Below are positions 42,687 through 50,640 of a stretch of DNA of 64,000 nucleotides, one piece after another. Source of the stretch: Paenibacillus sp. KS-LC4 (lineage in GTDB: Bacteria; Bacillota; Bacilli; Paenibacillales; Paenibacillaceae). Position 1 is the stretch's first letter; each line of letters opens with the position of its first letter. The notes beneath the pieces were generated by a model, which searched no databases, was not told the DNA's origin, and worked only from the letters and a program-made list of their open reading frames with translations. The translations under genes were made by a program, and so were the position numbers. The stretch spans positions 3,552,501 to 3,616,500 of the forward strand of contig NZ_CP145905.1 in assembly GCF_036894955.1 (NCBI RefSeq). The letters run 5' to 3'.

Positions 42687-43937
42687 ATGACAAGCGAAGT
42701 CGTCCAAAAAGCCACATTGGCAAAACGTGCCGCCAGCATCATGAATACCGTTACGACTGATCAGAAAAATGAGGCGCTGTACACGATCGCTGACGCTTTA
42801 ATCGCGCATACAGCTGACATTATTGAAGCGAATAAGCTCGATTTGCTAAGCGGAGAAGCAGCAGGCACTAGCCGCTCCCTCCTCGACCGTCTTGCTCTCG
42901 ATGAGGGAAGAATCGAAGCGATTGCCCAAGCGCTCCGTGAAATTGCTCAGCTGCCTGACCCTGTTGGCGAGCTGCTGGAGCAGTTCGACCGTCCGAATGG
43001 ACTGCATATCGAGAAATCTCGTGTTCCGCTCGGCGTGATTGGCATCATCTATGAAGCACGTCCGAATGTGACGGTCGATGCAGCTGGATTATGCCTCAAA
43101 ACAAGCAACTGCGTCGTGCTCCGCGGCGGCTCGGCTGCACTTGAATCCAATCGTAAAATTATCGAGGTGCTGCGCAATGCGCTTGAAGCGACGGCGCTGC
43201 CAGCCGACGCCCTCCAGCTCATTGAAGATTCCAATCGCGCATCGGTTAATGAAATGCTCAAGCTAAACGGACTGATTGATGTCATTATTCCACGCGGCGG
43301 TTCGGCGCTTATTCGTACCGTCGTCGAAAATGCTACCGTCCCTGTTATTGAAACTGGCGCAGGCATTTGCCATACTTATATTGATGCAAGTGCGGATTTC
43401 GATATGGCGGCAAACATTTCTCTCAATGCAAAAGCACAGCGCCCTTCCGTATGCAATTCCATGGAAACGCTGCTCGTTCACGAGTCTTTTGCCCGCGAAT
43501 CGCTCACTGCTCTTGCCAAGCAGTTTACAGCAGCAAAGGTAGAGCTTCGCGGCTGCGAACGCGTTATGCAATTGATTTCAGAAGCCAAGCCAGTAACCGA
43601 AGAAGATTATGCGACAGAGTACAATGACTACATTTTGAACGTAAAAATAGTAAATAGCCTAGATGAGGCCATTTCCCATATAAGCACCTACGGCACGCAG
43701 CATTCCGAATGCATCGTGACCGAAGACGCGAGCCATGCTGCACGCTTTATGCAGGAGGTTGATGCGGCCGCTGTCTATCACAATGCTTCGACTCGCTTTA
43801 CGGATGGGTTTGAATTTGGCTTTGGCGCAGAAATCGGCATTAGCACGCAGAAGCTCCACGCGCGCGGGCCAATGGGCTTGCCTGCTCTCACATCAACCAA
43901 ATACCGGATTAAGGGCTCAGGACAAATTCGCGGCTAA
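42687..43937 (+). CDS. proA: Gamma-glutamyl phosphate reductase
   Basis: A 416-residue aldehyde-dehydrogenase-fold enzyme that reduces glutamyl-5-phosphate to the semialdehyde with NADPH. Landmarks are EKSRVPLGVIGIIYEARPNV, VLRGGSAALESNRKI, DVIIPRGGSALIR and the catalytic Cys in RPSVCNSMETLLVH near residue 250. A strong AGGAGG precedes ATG 42687, 39 bases after proB. The proC ribosome site is in the short gap that follows. Confidence 0.96.
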   Translation: MTSEVVQKATLAKRAASIMNTVTTDQKNEALYTIADALIAHTADIIEANKLDLLSGEAAGTSRSLLDRLALDEGRIEAIAQALREIAQLPDPVGELLEQFDRPNGLHIEKSRVPLGVIGIIYEARPNVTVDAAGLCLKTSNCVVLRGGSAALESNRKIIEVLRNALEATALPADALQLIEDSNRASVNEMLKLNGLIDVIIPRGGSALIRTVVENATVPVIETGAGICHTYIDASADFDMAANISLNAKAQRPSVCNSMETLLVHESFARESLTALAKQFTAAKVELRGCERVMQLISEAKPVTEEDYATEYNDYILNVKIVNSLDEAISHISTYGTQHSECIVTEDASHAARFMQEVDAAAVYHNASTRFTDGFEFGFGAEIGISTQKLHARGPMGLPALTSTKYRIKGSGQIRG

Positions 43938-43981
43938 TGCCGCATTCCCTTTACGATTTCAAAATACTGGAGGAAACCGTT

Positions 43982-44863
43982 ATGCCACTAGATACAGACA
44001 CCAAGACGATTGATCGTATTCAATCCCTGCAAATCGCGTTCTACGGCGCTGGCTCCATGGCAGAAGCCATCGCCCGCGGCATGATTAATCAGAAGCTGAC
44101 CCAGCCGGGACATATTGCGATGCTCAATCGGCAAAATGCCGATCGCCTCACCGAGCTTAACAGCCAGTATGGCGTTCAAACGATTTTGCAAGGCTCCTCG
44201 AACGAAGCGTTTCTGAAGGAAGCCGACATTATTTTTCTCGCCATGAAGCCTAAGGATGCTGTTGAAGCGATCACGAGCATTAAACCGTTTATTTCAGAGC
44301 ATCAGCTTATTATATCGGTTATAGCCGGACTATCCATTGCTTCAATTGAACTGCTGCTTGGTCATAAGCTTTCGATTGTACGCACAATGCCGAATACCTC
44401 CTGCACGATCGGGCTTGGCGTTACTGGCATCAGTTATTCCGCAGCGGTCACGAAGGAGCAGCAGCAGCTGGCGGAAGCTATTTTCCAATCCGTTGGCATC
44501 ACCTCAGTCGTTGAGGAAAACGCTCAGGATGTTATTACTGGCGTATCGGGCAGCGGCCCAGCTTATGTTTATTATTTTATGGAATCCATGATTGATGCAG
44601 CGAAGGCCATGGGTCTTAGCGAAACGGCGGCCAAGGAGCTTGTTACGCAGACCGTGCTCGGTGCTGCCGAAATGGTTCGTGCAACTGGCGAGGAGCCTGC
44701 CGAATTGCGCCGCAAGGTGACGTCCCCGAACGGTACGACGCAAGCAGCCCTTGAGGTGATGAGCCAGAAAGGCTTAGCCGAGGCCATTGCCAGCGGCATG
44801 AAGCGTTCCGCCGAGCGCGCAGGCGAAATTGGTGCCGATATTGAGAGGAGCTTGAAATCATGA
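43982..44863 (+). CDS. proC: Pyrroline-5-carboxylate reductase
   Basis: A 293-residue enzyme for the last step of proline synthesis. The Rossmann motif is IAFYGAGSMAEAIARGMI near residue 17. IVRTMPNTSCTIGLGVTGIS and the C-terminal dimerisation helices with GVSGSGPAYVYYFMESMIDA and KVTSPNGTTQAAL are diagnostic. ATG 43982 is preferred (GGAGG 8 bases upstream) over ATG 43937, which overlaps the proA stop. Its stop codon overlaps the mtnW start (ATGA), coupling proline synthesis to methionine salvage. Confidence 0.94.
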   Translation: MPLDTDTKTIDRIQSLQIAFYGAGSMAEAIARGMINQKLTQPGHIAMLNRQNADRLTELNSQYGVQTILQGSSNEAFLKEADIIFLAMKPKDAVEAITSIKPFISEHQLIISVIAGLSIASIELLLGHKLSIVRTMPNTSCTIGLGVTGISYSAAVTKEQQQLAEAIFQSVGITSVVEENAQDVITGVSGSGPAYVYYFMESMIDAAKAMGLSETAAKELVTQTVLGAAEMVRATGEEPAELRRKVTSPNGTTQAALEVMSQKGLAEAIASGMKRSAERAGEIGADIERSLKS

Positions 44864-46080
44864 GTGAATATTGCATTGCTACTTACCGCAGCTTTGATGA
44901 CAAAGCGGATTTTAATAAAAAAGCGTTATCCATCGCCGTCGGCCTGACGGTTGGAAGCTGGACCGACCTGCCGGAAGCCCGCAAATCCGAAATGGAGAAG
45001 CATCTCGGCAAAGTATTGTCCGTTGAGGTTCATGAAGGCGGAGAAGGCAATCGCTACGCAGATATTCGCATTGCTTATCCAGATATTAATTTCAGCCGCG
45101 ACATCCCTGCCCTGCTCGTTACGATTTTCGGCAAGCTGTCGATGGACGGTCGCATTAAGCTGATTGATATTGAGGTTTCACAATCGTTCGGCTCTGCTTT
45201 CCCGGGTCCGAAGTTTGGCTTGCAGGGTGTTCGAAATCTGCTCGGTGTTCAGGAGCGTCCGCTGCTGATGAGCATTTTCAAATCCGTTGTCGGACATGAT
45301 CTGGCGAACCTGCAGGAGCAATTTTATAAGCAGGCGCTTGGCGGCGTGGATCTGATTAAAGATGATGAGATTTTGTTTGAAAATCCGCTGACTCCGCTGG
45401 AAAAACGCGTTGAGGCTTGTATGGAGGCTGCCGAGCGCGCCCAGCAGGAAACAGGCCAAAAGCTGCTTTATGCCGTCAATTTGACTGGACCTACTTCGCA
45501 GCTAGCTTCTCAGGCGCGCAAAGCTATTGCTGCTGGCGCTAACGCCCTGCTCTTTAATGTGCTGGCATACGGCTACGATGTGCTGCATGAGCTGAGCAAG
45601 GATGCATCAATCAATGTGCCTATTGCTGCCCATCCGGCTATGGCGGGCGCGATGTATCCATCGCCGCACTATGGCATTGGTGCTTCTGTGCTGCTAGGCA
45701 AGCTCATGCGCCTTGCGGGAGCTGATCTCGTATTGTTCCCTTCTCCTTACGGCTCGGTCGTCATGCCGAAGGAAGAAAATCTCGCCGTCAAGGATGCGCT
45801 GCTGGCACCATCTAGCGGTCTGCTTACTAGCTTCCCGGTTCCATCCGCAGGCATTCATCCGGGCCTTGTTCCGCTTATTTTGCGCGACTTCGGCACCGAG
45901 GTAGTTGTTAATGCGGGCGGCGGCATTCACGGTCATCCAATGGGCACCGCTGCTGGGGGACAAGCCTTCCGTCTGGCGATTGATGCGGCGATGAACGGCG
46001 TTCATCTGCGCGAGGCTGCCGCGGCTCCTGGCGGCGAAGCATTACAGGCTGCCATTGATGCTTGGGGGATTAAAGAATGA
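44860..46080 (+). CDS. mtnW: 2,3-diketo-5-methylthiopentyl-1-phosphate enolase (RuBisCO-like protein)
   Basis: A 406-residue form IV RuBisCO-like enzyme that enolises diketomethylthiopentyl-1-phosphate in the methionine salvage pathway. The barrel motif with the carbamylated lysine reads GGVDLIKDDE near residue 165, matching the RuBisCO GxDFxKxDE block. PGPKFGLQGVRNLLGV and the late NAGGGIHGHPMGTAAGGQAF phosphate-binding loop are also present. It lacks the residues for CO2 fixation, as in Bacillus YkrW. The ATG overlaps the proC stop by 4 bases, and the mtnX start overlaps its own stop by 4. Confidence 0.95.
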   Translation: MSEYCIATYRSFDDKADFNKKALSIAVGLTVGSWTDLPEARKSEMEKHLGKVLSVEVHEGGEGNRYADIRIAYPDINFSRDIPALLVTIFGKLSMDGRIKLIDIEVSQSFGSAFPGPKFGLQGVRNLLGVQERPLLMSIFKSVVGHDLANLQEQFYKQALGGVDLIKDDEILFENPLTPLEKRVEACMEAAERAQQETGQKLLYAVNLTGPTSQLASQARKAIAAGANALLFNVLAYGYDVLHELSKDASINVPIAAHPAMAGAMYPSPHYGIGASVLLGKLMRLAGADLVLFPSPYGSVVMPKEENLAVKDALLAPSSGLLTSFPVPSAGIHPGLVPLILRDFGTEVVVNAGGGIHGHPMGTAAGGQAFRLAIDAAMNGVHLREAAAAPGGEALQAAIDAWGIKE

Positions 46081-46748
46081 CAGCATCAAAAAAACGCATC
46101 ATTTTCTGCGACTTCGACGGGACTATTACGATAAACGATAATATTATTGCGATTATCCGCCATTTTAACCCGCCAGGCTGGGAGCCTATTGTGGAGCAGA
46201 CGATATCACAGCAAATTTCGATTCGTGATGGAGTTGGCCAGCTGTTTCGCCTCCTCCCTTCCTCAATGATGAGCGAGGTTGTTCATTTTGGCATTACGAA
46301 TGCGCGCATTCGCGAAGGCTTTGGAGAGCTCCTCTCCTACTGCCGGAAAAAGGATATTGAATTTTACGTAACAAGCGGAGGCATTGACTTTTTCGTCTAC
46401 CCAGTGCTTGAGCCCTTCGATATTCCGCAGGATCATATTTATTGCAATGGCCACGATTTTAGCGGCCCTAATATTGAAATTACATGGCCGCATCCTTGTG
46501 ACGGACAGTGCAGCAACGCATGCGGCATGTGCAAAACGACCATTATGCGACGCTTCCCCGCTGAGCAATATGAACGTATTGTCATTGGCGACAGCGTGAC
46601 GGACTTTGAAGGCGCAAAGCTGGCGGATACGGTATTTTCCCGCTCGCATCTGACGACGAAATGCCAAGAGCTTGGCCTGCCTCATTCCGAATATGAGACA
46701 TTCCATGATATTATTCGCGTGCTTGACAAGGGAAAGGATGAATCGTAA
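46077..46748 (+). CDS. mtnX: 2-hydroxy-3-keto-5-methylthiopentenyl-1-phosphate phosphatase
   Basis: A 223-residue HAD-superfamily phosphatase following MtnW in methionine salvage. Motif I is FCDFDGTITINDN at the N-terminus, motif II TSGGIDFFV, and motif IV IGDSVTDFEGAKLAD. A cap region contains several Cys (DGQCSNACGMCKT). It overlaps mtnW by 4 bases and mtnB by 1 (TAATG), as in the Bacillus mtnWXB order. Confidence 0.94.
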   Translation: MTASKKRIIFCDFDGTITINDNIIAIIRHFNPPGWEPIVEQTISQQISIRDGVGQLFRLLPSSMMSEVVHFGITNARIREGFGELLSYCRKKDIEFYVTSGGIDFFVYPVLEPFDIPQDHIYCNGHDFSGPNIEITWPHPCDGQCSNACGMCKTTIMRRFPAEQYERIVIGDSVTDFEGAKLADTVFSRSHLTTKCQELGLPHSEYETFHDIIRVLDKGKDES

Positions 46749-47398
46749 TGACATTTGAGCAAATTACAACGGAGCAGAAGCAGAAGGCGCTGGCTGATCT
46801 GCGTGAAGTGAAGGAGCTGTTCGCCTCGCGCGGCTGGTTCCCTGGCACGAGCGGCAATCTGTCGGTACGCGTCGGCGATTTCGACCCCGAGCAGTTCCAT
46901 TTTGCCATTACGGCAAGCGGCAAGGATAAAACGGCTCATACACCAGAAGACTACTTGTTCGTCGATAAGGAAGGCAAAGCTGTCGAAGCGACGAAGCTGA
47001 AGCCTTCAGCGGAAACGCTGATTCACTGCGAAATTTATCGGCAGACGGGCGCAGGCGCTATTTTTCATGTGCATACCGTCTTTAACAGCGTCATCTCGGA
47101 ATGGTTCTGGGATCGCAAATCTGTGCCGGTTGACGGTGTAGAGCTGATTAAGGCGTTCAATATTTGGGATGAGGAGGCACATATCGACATTCCAATTGTG
47201 TCCAACTTCGCCAACATACCGCAAATCGTTCCTGAAGTAACTCAGCGGCTGCAGCCGGAAATTCCCGGCATTTTGCTGCGCAAGCATGGTATTTACGCTT
47301 GGGGAGCAAATCCGTTTGAAGCGAAGCGCCATTTGGAGGCGTTTGAGTTCATATTTGAATATGTATATCGCTGGGAGCTGTTGAACGGCCGCAAATAA
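46748..47398 (+). CDS. mtnB: Methylthioribulose-1-phosphate dehydratase
   Basis: A 216-residue class II aldolase-fold zinc enzyme that dehydrates methylthioribulose-1-phosphate. Landmarks are FPGTSGNLSVRVGDF, the acid residue in SAETLIHCEIY, the zinc histidines in AIFHVHTVFN, and LLRKHGIYAWGANPFEAKRH. It closes the array and is followed by a strong terminator. The next Bacillus salvage gene, mtnD (acireductone dioxygenase), is not here, nor are mtnA and mtnK. Confidence 0.94.
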   Translation: MTFEQITTEQKQKALADLREVKELFASRGWFPGTSGNLSVRVGDFDPEQFHFAITASGKDKTAHTPEDYLFVDKEGKAVEATKLKPSAETLIHCEIYRQTGAGAIFHVHTVFNSVISEWFWDRKSVPVDGVELIKAFNIWDEEAHIDIPIVSNFANIPQIVPEVTQRLQPEIPGILLRKHGIYAWGANPFEAKRHLEAFEFIFEYVYRWELLNGRK

Positions 47399-47440
47399 CA
47401 TGCCGCTTCAAGCGCGTACTGTATAAAGATGAAGACGAAT

Positions 47441-47486
47441 AAGAGCTGTCTCGATGCATAAAAGTGCAGAGGCGGCTCTTTTTTTT
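47441..47486 (+). terminator. Rho-independent terminator of the proBAC-mtnWXB operon
   Basis: AAGAGCTGTCTC pairs with GAGGCGGCTCTT (with G-U pairs) around a 16-base loop, followed by eight T. It begins 43 bases after the mtnB stop. Confidence 0.9.
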
Positions 47487-47516
47487 ATCGTCTTGGAGCA
47501 TTTGTTATAAAATAAT

Positions 47517-48470
47517 TTAGTTCACCAAGCTGTTACCTTCATCCCATCCAAGCATGATATTCATGTTTTGTACAGCAGCACCCGACGCACCCTTGCCTAA
47601 ATTATCGTATCTGGACATTATATTTACGTTGCCCTCTTGTCCAAAAACAAATATCTCCATTCGATTCGTGTTATTACACTCAGAAATCATGAAGCAGCCT
47701 TCATCCAGATATGCGTCTGAATCGTATGGCATCACATGAACGAAACGCTCCGCTTCAAAATACGCTGATAATACGTCGTGTACATCTTTTGCAGAAGCAT
47801 TTTTGGACAACATCCTACTCACTAAAGGAACTGACATAGCTATCCCTTGTGCATAATTCGCTTTTATGGGCGTAAATAATGGCTCAAAGGAAAGTCCTGA
47901 ATACATCAGCATCTCGGGTATGTGCTTATGCTTATGTTGAAGCGCATAATGCCTTGGAACATGGAGCTTTCTTTCAGCCATTAACGCTGAATTTTCATAT
48001 TCCTCTATCCCGCTTTTGCCAGCTCCAGAGTAGCCTGTCACAGAATAACATGTAACAGGATAATCCTTTGGGAGAATGCCTGCTTCAATTAGCGGTTTAA
48101 TGGTCAGAATAAAGCCAGTTGCATGACAGCCAGGAACGGACACTCTTGATGCGGACTGTAGGAGCTCTCTTTGATTTTTCAACTCAGGCAGTCCATAAAC
48201 CCAGTCTTTATCCGTTCTAAAGGCAGTGCTGGTATTTATAATTTTTGTTTTTTCATTTTTTACAAGCTCAGTGGCTTCTTTTGCAGCTGCATCGGGCAGA
48301 CAAAGAAAAACGATATCTGCATCATTAAGGAATTTTCTTCGTTCTTCAGCATCTTTTCTTTTGGCGGAATCAATCCGGAGAAATTCAATGTCTGATCGTT
48401 TTGATAAATACTCAAAAATCTTCAAGCCTGTCGATCCTGCTTGTCCATCAACAAAAACTTTGTATGGCAT
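47517..48470 (-). CDS. argC: N-acetyl-gamma-glutamyl-phosphate reductase, type 2 form
   Basis: A 317-residue NADPH-dependent reductase of arginine synthesis. It belongs to the less common short 'type 2' form, recognisable by YKVFVDGQAGSTGLKIFEYL at the N-terminus and the catalytic Cys in VPGCHATGFILT near residue 116. The RMEIFVFGQEGNVNIMSRYD block is also typical. AAGGGGGAG precedes ATG 48470. It stands alone, with no other arg gene in the window, and its coding sequence is clearly more AT-rich than its neighbours, which suggests transfer or a different history (inference). The promoter region carries two sites resembling ARG boxes. Confidence 0.9.
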   Translation of the reverse strand: MPYKVFVDGQAGSTGLKIFEYLSKRSDIEFLRIDSAKRKDAEERRKFLNDADIVFLCLPDAAAKEATELVKNEKTKIINTSTAFRTDKDWVYGLPELKNQRELLQSASRVSVPGCHATGFILTIKPLIEAGILPKDYPVTCYSVTGYSGAGKSGIEEYENSALMAERKLHVPRHYALQHKHKHIPEMLMYSGLSFEPLFTPIKANYAQGIAMSVPLVSRMLSKNASAKDVHDVLSAYFEAERFVHVMPYDSDAYLDEGCFMISECNNTNRMEIFVFGQEGNVNIMSRYDNLGKGASGAAVQNMNIMLGWDEGNSLVN

Positions 48471-48487
48471 AAAGCTCCCCCTTGATA

Positions 48488-48542
48488 TGAATATTAATAC
48501 TTAACAATGAATAATTATACATAATTTCATGACTATAATCAA
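48488..48542 (-). promoter_or_regulatory. argC promoter with tandem ARG-box-like sites
   Basis: On the minus strand TTGATT (48542-48537), 17 bases, then a perfect TATAAT (48519-48514). Over the -10 lies TGAAT-AATT-ATACA (48508-48521), one mismatch from the ARG box palindrome TGAAT-N4-ATTCA. A second site TGAAT-ATTA-ATACT (48488-48501) has two mismatches. Their starts are 20 bases apart, about two helical turns, as in paired ArgR/AhrC operators. Confidence 0.65.
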
Positions 48543-48573
48543 ATTTCATTTACAGGTTCAAGGCAAGGGAAAC

Positions 48574-48686
48574 GGCCTGCATTAGGCCATGGACTTACAC
48601 ACAGCCCAAATAACCTCTCCACGACCTAATGGAGAGGTTGCTCGGGCTAATGAAGAGGTAAGGGGATGCTTGGCAAACTGTGTGTA
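48574..48686. repeat. Nested inverted repeats between argC and the TIM-barrel gene
   Basis: Small hairpin GGCCT/AGGCC (48574-48588). Then an outer pair TACACACAG/CTGTGTGTA (48596-48604, 48678-48686) encloses AGCCC/GGGCT (48603-48607, 48644-48648), which encloses a perfect 10-bp stem AACCTCTCCA/TGGAGAGGTT (48612-48639). The region would fold well as RNA. It ends 23 bases after the stop of the minus-strand TIM-barrel gene and could terminate it, but there is no T-run. Confidence 0.6.
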
Positions 48687-48709
48687 CATTCAGACTTAAG
48701 TTCAAGTTG

Positions 48710-49606
48710 CTAGCGGTATCGTTTAATAAACTCGACAGCTTTGCGAATATCCGCCTCTGGCTGCGAGCCGACCTCTCGCTCAATTGTCAAATAGCCCTTG
48801 TACCCAATCGTTTGAATCATGTTAAAATATGCAGTGAAATTTACACTGCCCTCGCCAAGCGGCAGCTCTGAAAAATCTGGACCTTCGGACGCCATTCGCG
48901 CGATTTGTCCATGATCCATTTTGTCATAGCCTAACGCTCCATAGACTTGGCGGGGGTCCACCATTCGGTGGCGGACGCCATCCTTCACATGTGTATGTAC
49001 AACGTAATCCCTCAGTATATACAGCCCATTAACAGGATCATCCCCCGTGACCATGACCATATTCGCCGGATCAAAATTAACCGATACGCCACGCGAGCCT
49101 AACGTATCCAGAAATGCCTTCAAATGCGCTGCTGTTTCCGGCCCCGTCTCAATTGCAAAAAAAGCCTGCTGACTAGTTGCATAGTTCGCCAGCTCCTCAC
49201 ATGCCTGCTGCATGGAGGCGTAAATTTCACTGTTCGGATCATCCGGCACAATGCCAATATGGGTCGTCACAATGTTTGTACCAAGCTCAACCGCCAAATC
49301 CAAAATGCGCTTGGATTTTTCGATTTTCAACGGATTGGCCCGTTTATCTTGAAAGCCATGCCCACCTAAGTCGCCGCATAGCGCCGAAATTTCAAGACCA
49401 AGCTGAGCGATCTCCTCCTTGAGCTGCTTACGCCTGGCTCCTGTCAGTACAGCAGGCTCCATCTCCCCATCTACTGCATATATTTGCACGCCCTCCGCAC
49501 CAACATCCTTCGCCAAACGCAGACCTTCGCTTACGCCAACGCCAAAGCTATCGACGATGACGCCAATTTTGTTTGTAAGCCGCATGCTCTGCTCATCTCC
49601 TTTCAT
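48710..49606 (-). CDS. Sugar phosphate isomerase/epimerase-like TIM-barrel protein
   Basis: A 298-residue protein of the xylose-isomerase-like TIM-barrel superfamily (AP endonuclease 2 fold). Visible blocks are GVQIYAVDGEM, ALCGDLGGHGFQ, VTTHIGIVPDD, AIETGPETAAHL, VNFDPANMVM, HTHVKDGVRHRM and TIEREVGSQPE. The Glu, Asp, His and final Glu are the expected divalent-metal ligands. The reaction is not known; relatives are isomerases or epimerases for sugars or inositol catabolism. AAGGGGGAG precedes ATG 49606; an internal ATG at 49585 also has a ribosome site. It is a single gene between repeats. Confidence 0.85.
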   Translation of the reverse strand: MKGDEQSMRLTNKIGVIVDSFGVGVSEGLRLAKDVGAEGVQIYAVDGEMEPAVLTGARRKQLKEEIAQLGLEISALCGDLGGHGFQDKRANPLKIEKSKRILDLAVELGTNIVTTHIGIVPDDPNSEIYASMQQACEELANYATSQQAFFAIETGPETAAHLKAFLDTLGSRGVSVNFDPANMVMVTGDDPVNGLYILRDYVVHTHVKDGVRHRMVDPRQVYGALGYDKMDHGQIARMASEGPDFSELPLGEGSVNFTAYFNMIQTIGYKGYLTIEREVGSQPEADIRKAVEFIKRYR

Positions 49607-49705
49607 TATGCTCCCCCTTACATTCGCTTTCTGCCATCCCTGTTCCTACCACTTTATAAAAAATGGATACAGTTACACGCCAACAGCGGCCCGCAGCCAG
49701 GAAGC

Positions 49706-49806
49706 AAGCAAAAACGACCTTGTCGTCCTTCCATGACGATGAAGAGCTTTGCCTTAGAAATATAAGCCCATTTATAAGTGTGAAACTTATAAATGCTTAT
49801 ATTTTC
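49706..49806 (+). repeat. Dispersed palindromic repeat (variant unit A' plus hairpin B)
   Basis: A' (49706-49751) reads AAGCAAAAACGACCTTGTCG and ends GAAGAGCTTTG, matching the A' unit at 20060-20106. Hairpin B (49757-49806) is GAAATATAAGCCCATTTATA with its complement ACTTATAAATGCTTATATTT, about 20 paired bases around GTGAA. Same orientation as the other copies. The remaining gap upstream (49607-49705) shows nothing recognisable. Confidence 0.85.
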
Positions 49807-49845
49807 AAAAAAAACGGCCGCCACCCTATTAAGGCTGACGGCCGC
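49807..49845 (-). terminator. Rho-independent terminator of dnaD
   Basis: CGGCCG (49815-49820) pairs with CGGCCG (49839-49844), with partial pairing inside. On the minus strand it is followed by a run of eight T. It lies about 70 bases after the dnaD stop and abuts the repeat hairpin. Confidence 0.75.
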
Positions 49846-49914
49846 TGCTATATTAACCCCTAATACTCATTATCTCACTGACTTATAGACAAAAATAACA
49901 AGCCGTTCGTGCCC

Positions 49915-50604
49915 TTATCCCCTGCCGCCGCGAAAACGCTGCGCATGGGCGCGGGCTTCATCCTCGTTCGTCACACGATTGCGGCTCCACTCAATTAAGA
50001 TGCGGTCAATGTAGCGGAAGCTCAGCTTCCCAGCAAATACTGCTTCCTTAAGCGCAAAGCGAATAAGCTCTTCCGCATATTTATCCTCATCCATCCAGCC
50101 GCTGATGGTTTCGCATTCGATTGGCGACAGCAGCCGGCCAAACTCCTGCTCAAAAATATGAAACAGATTGACCGGATTTGCTGCGCGCTGCACCGGCTGG
50201 CGCTGCGCCTTCTCGGCTTTTTTCGACTCGCGTTTTTCCAGAGCCGCCCACTCCGCTGCCTTAAGCAGCCAGCCGCTCCAGTTATACTGCTCGGATTGGA
50301 TGCCTGTTTGGGAGTCCAGATGCTCATCAATCGCTAGAAAGCCTTCTTTCATCAGCTTTCCAAGCTGCTCGACGATACTATGCTCGCTTGCGTCCATACG
50401 CTCTGCCAGCTCATCTGGCGTCGGGAAGCCATTTCCCTCCACATCCCGAAATGCCTTAAGCTGCAGCAGCAGCAGCAGCTCGCTATCCGTTAGCCCAAGC
50501 TGCCGATAAGAACGAAGCAGCACGGCGTAAATGTGCACACCGCCCTCCTCCATTACAGCCGCCATACCGCGCGAATAAGCTTTCCAGATGTCATCATTGC
50601 TCAC
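49915..50604 (-). CDS. dnaD: DnaD-family replication initiation protein
   Basis: A 229-residue primosome protein that helps load the replicative helicase at oriC and restart sites. The N-terminal winged-helix domain (about 20-110) contains LTDSELLLLLQLKAFRDVEG and PDELAERMDASEHSIVEQL. A basic linker (RESKKAEKAQRQPVQR) leads to the C-terminal DnaD/DnaB_2 domain (about 143-212), which ends in the conserved YIDRILIEWSRNRV. It starts with GTG at 50604 after AAAGGCGGG. It is followed by a terminator and preceded by ackA 36 bases upstream. In Bacillus dnaD lies with asnS and nth, which is not the case here. Confidence 0.9.
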   Translation of the reverse strand: MSNDDIWKAYSRGMAAVMEEGGVHIYAVLLRSYRQLGLTDSELLLLLQLKAFRDVEGNGFPTPDELAERMDASEHSIVEQLGKLMKEGFLAIDEHLDSQTGIQSEQYNWSGWLLKAAEWAALEKRESKKAEKAQRQPVQRAANPVNLFHIFEQEFGRLLSPIECETISGWMDEDKYAEELIRFALKEAVFAGKLSFRYIDRILIEWSRNRVTNEDEARAHAQRFRGGRG

Positions 50605-50640
50605 TGCTTGCCCGCCTTTCCCTTAAAACCTGCTTTAAAA

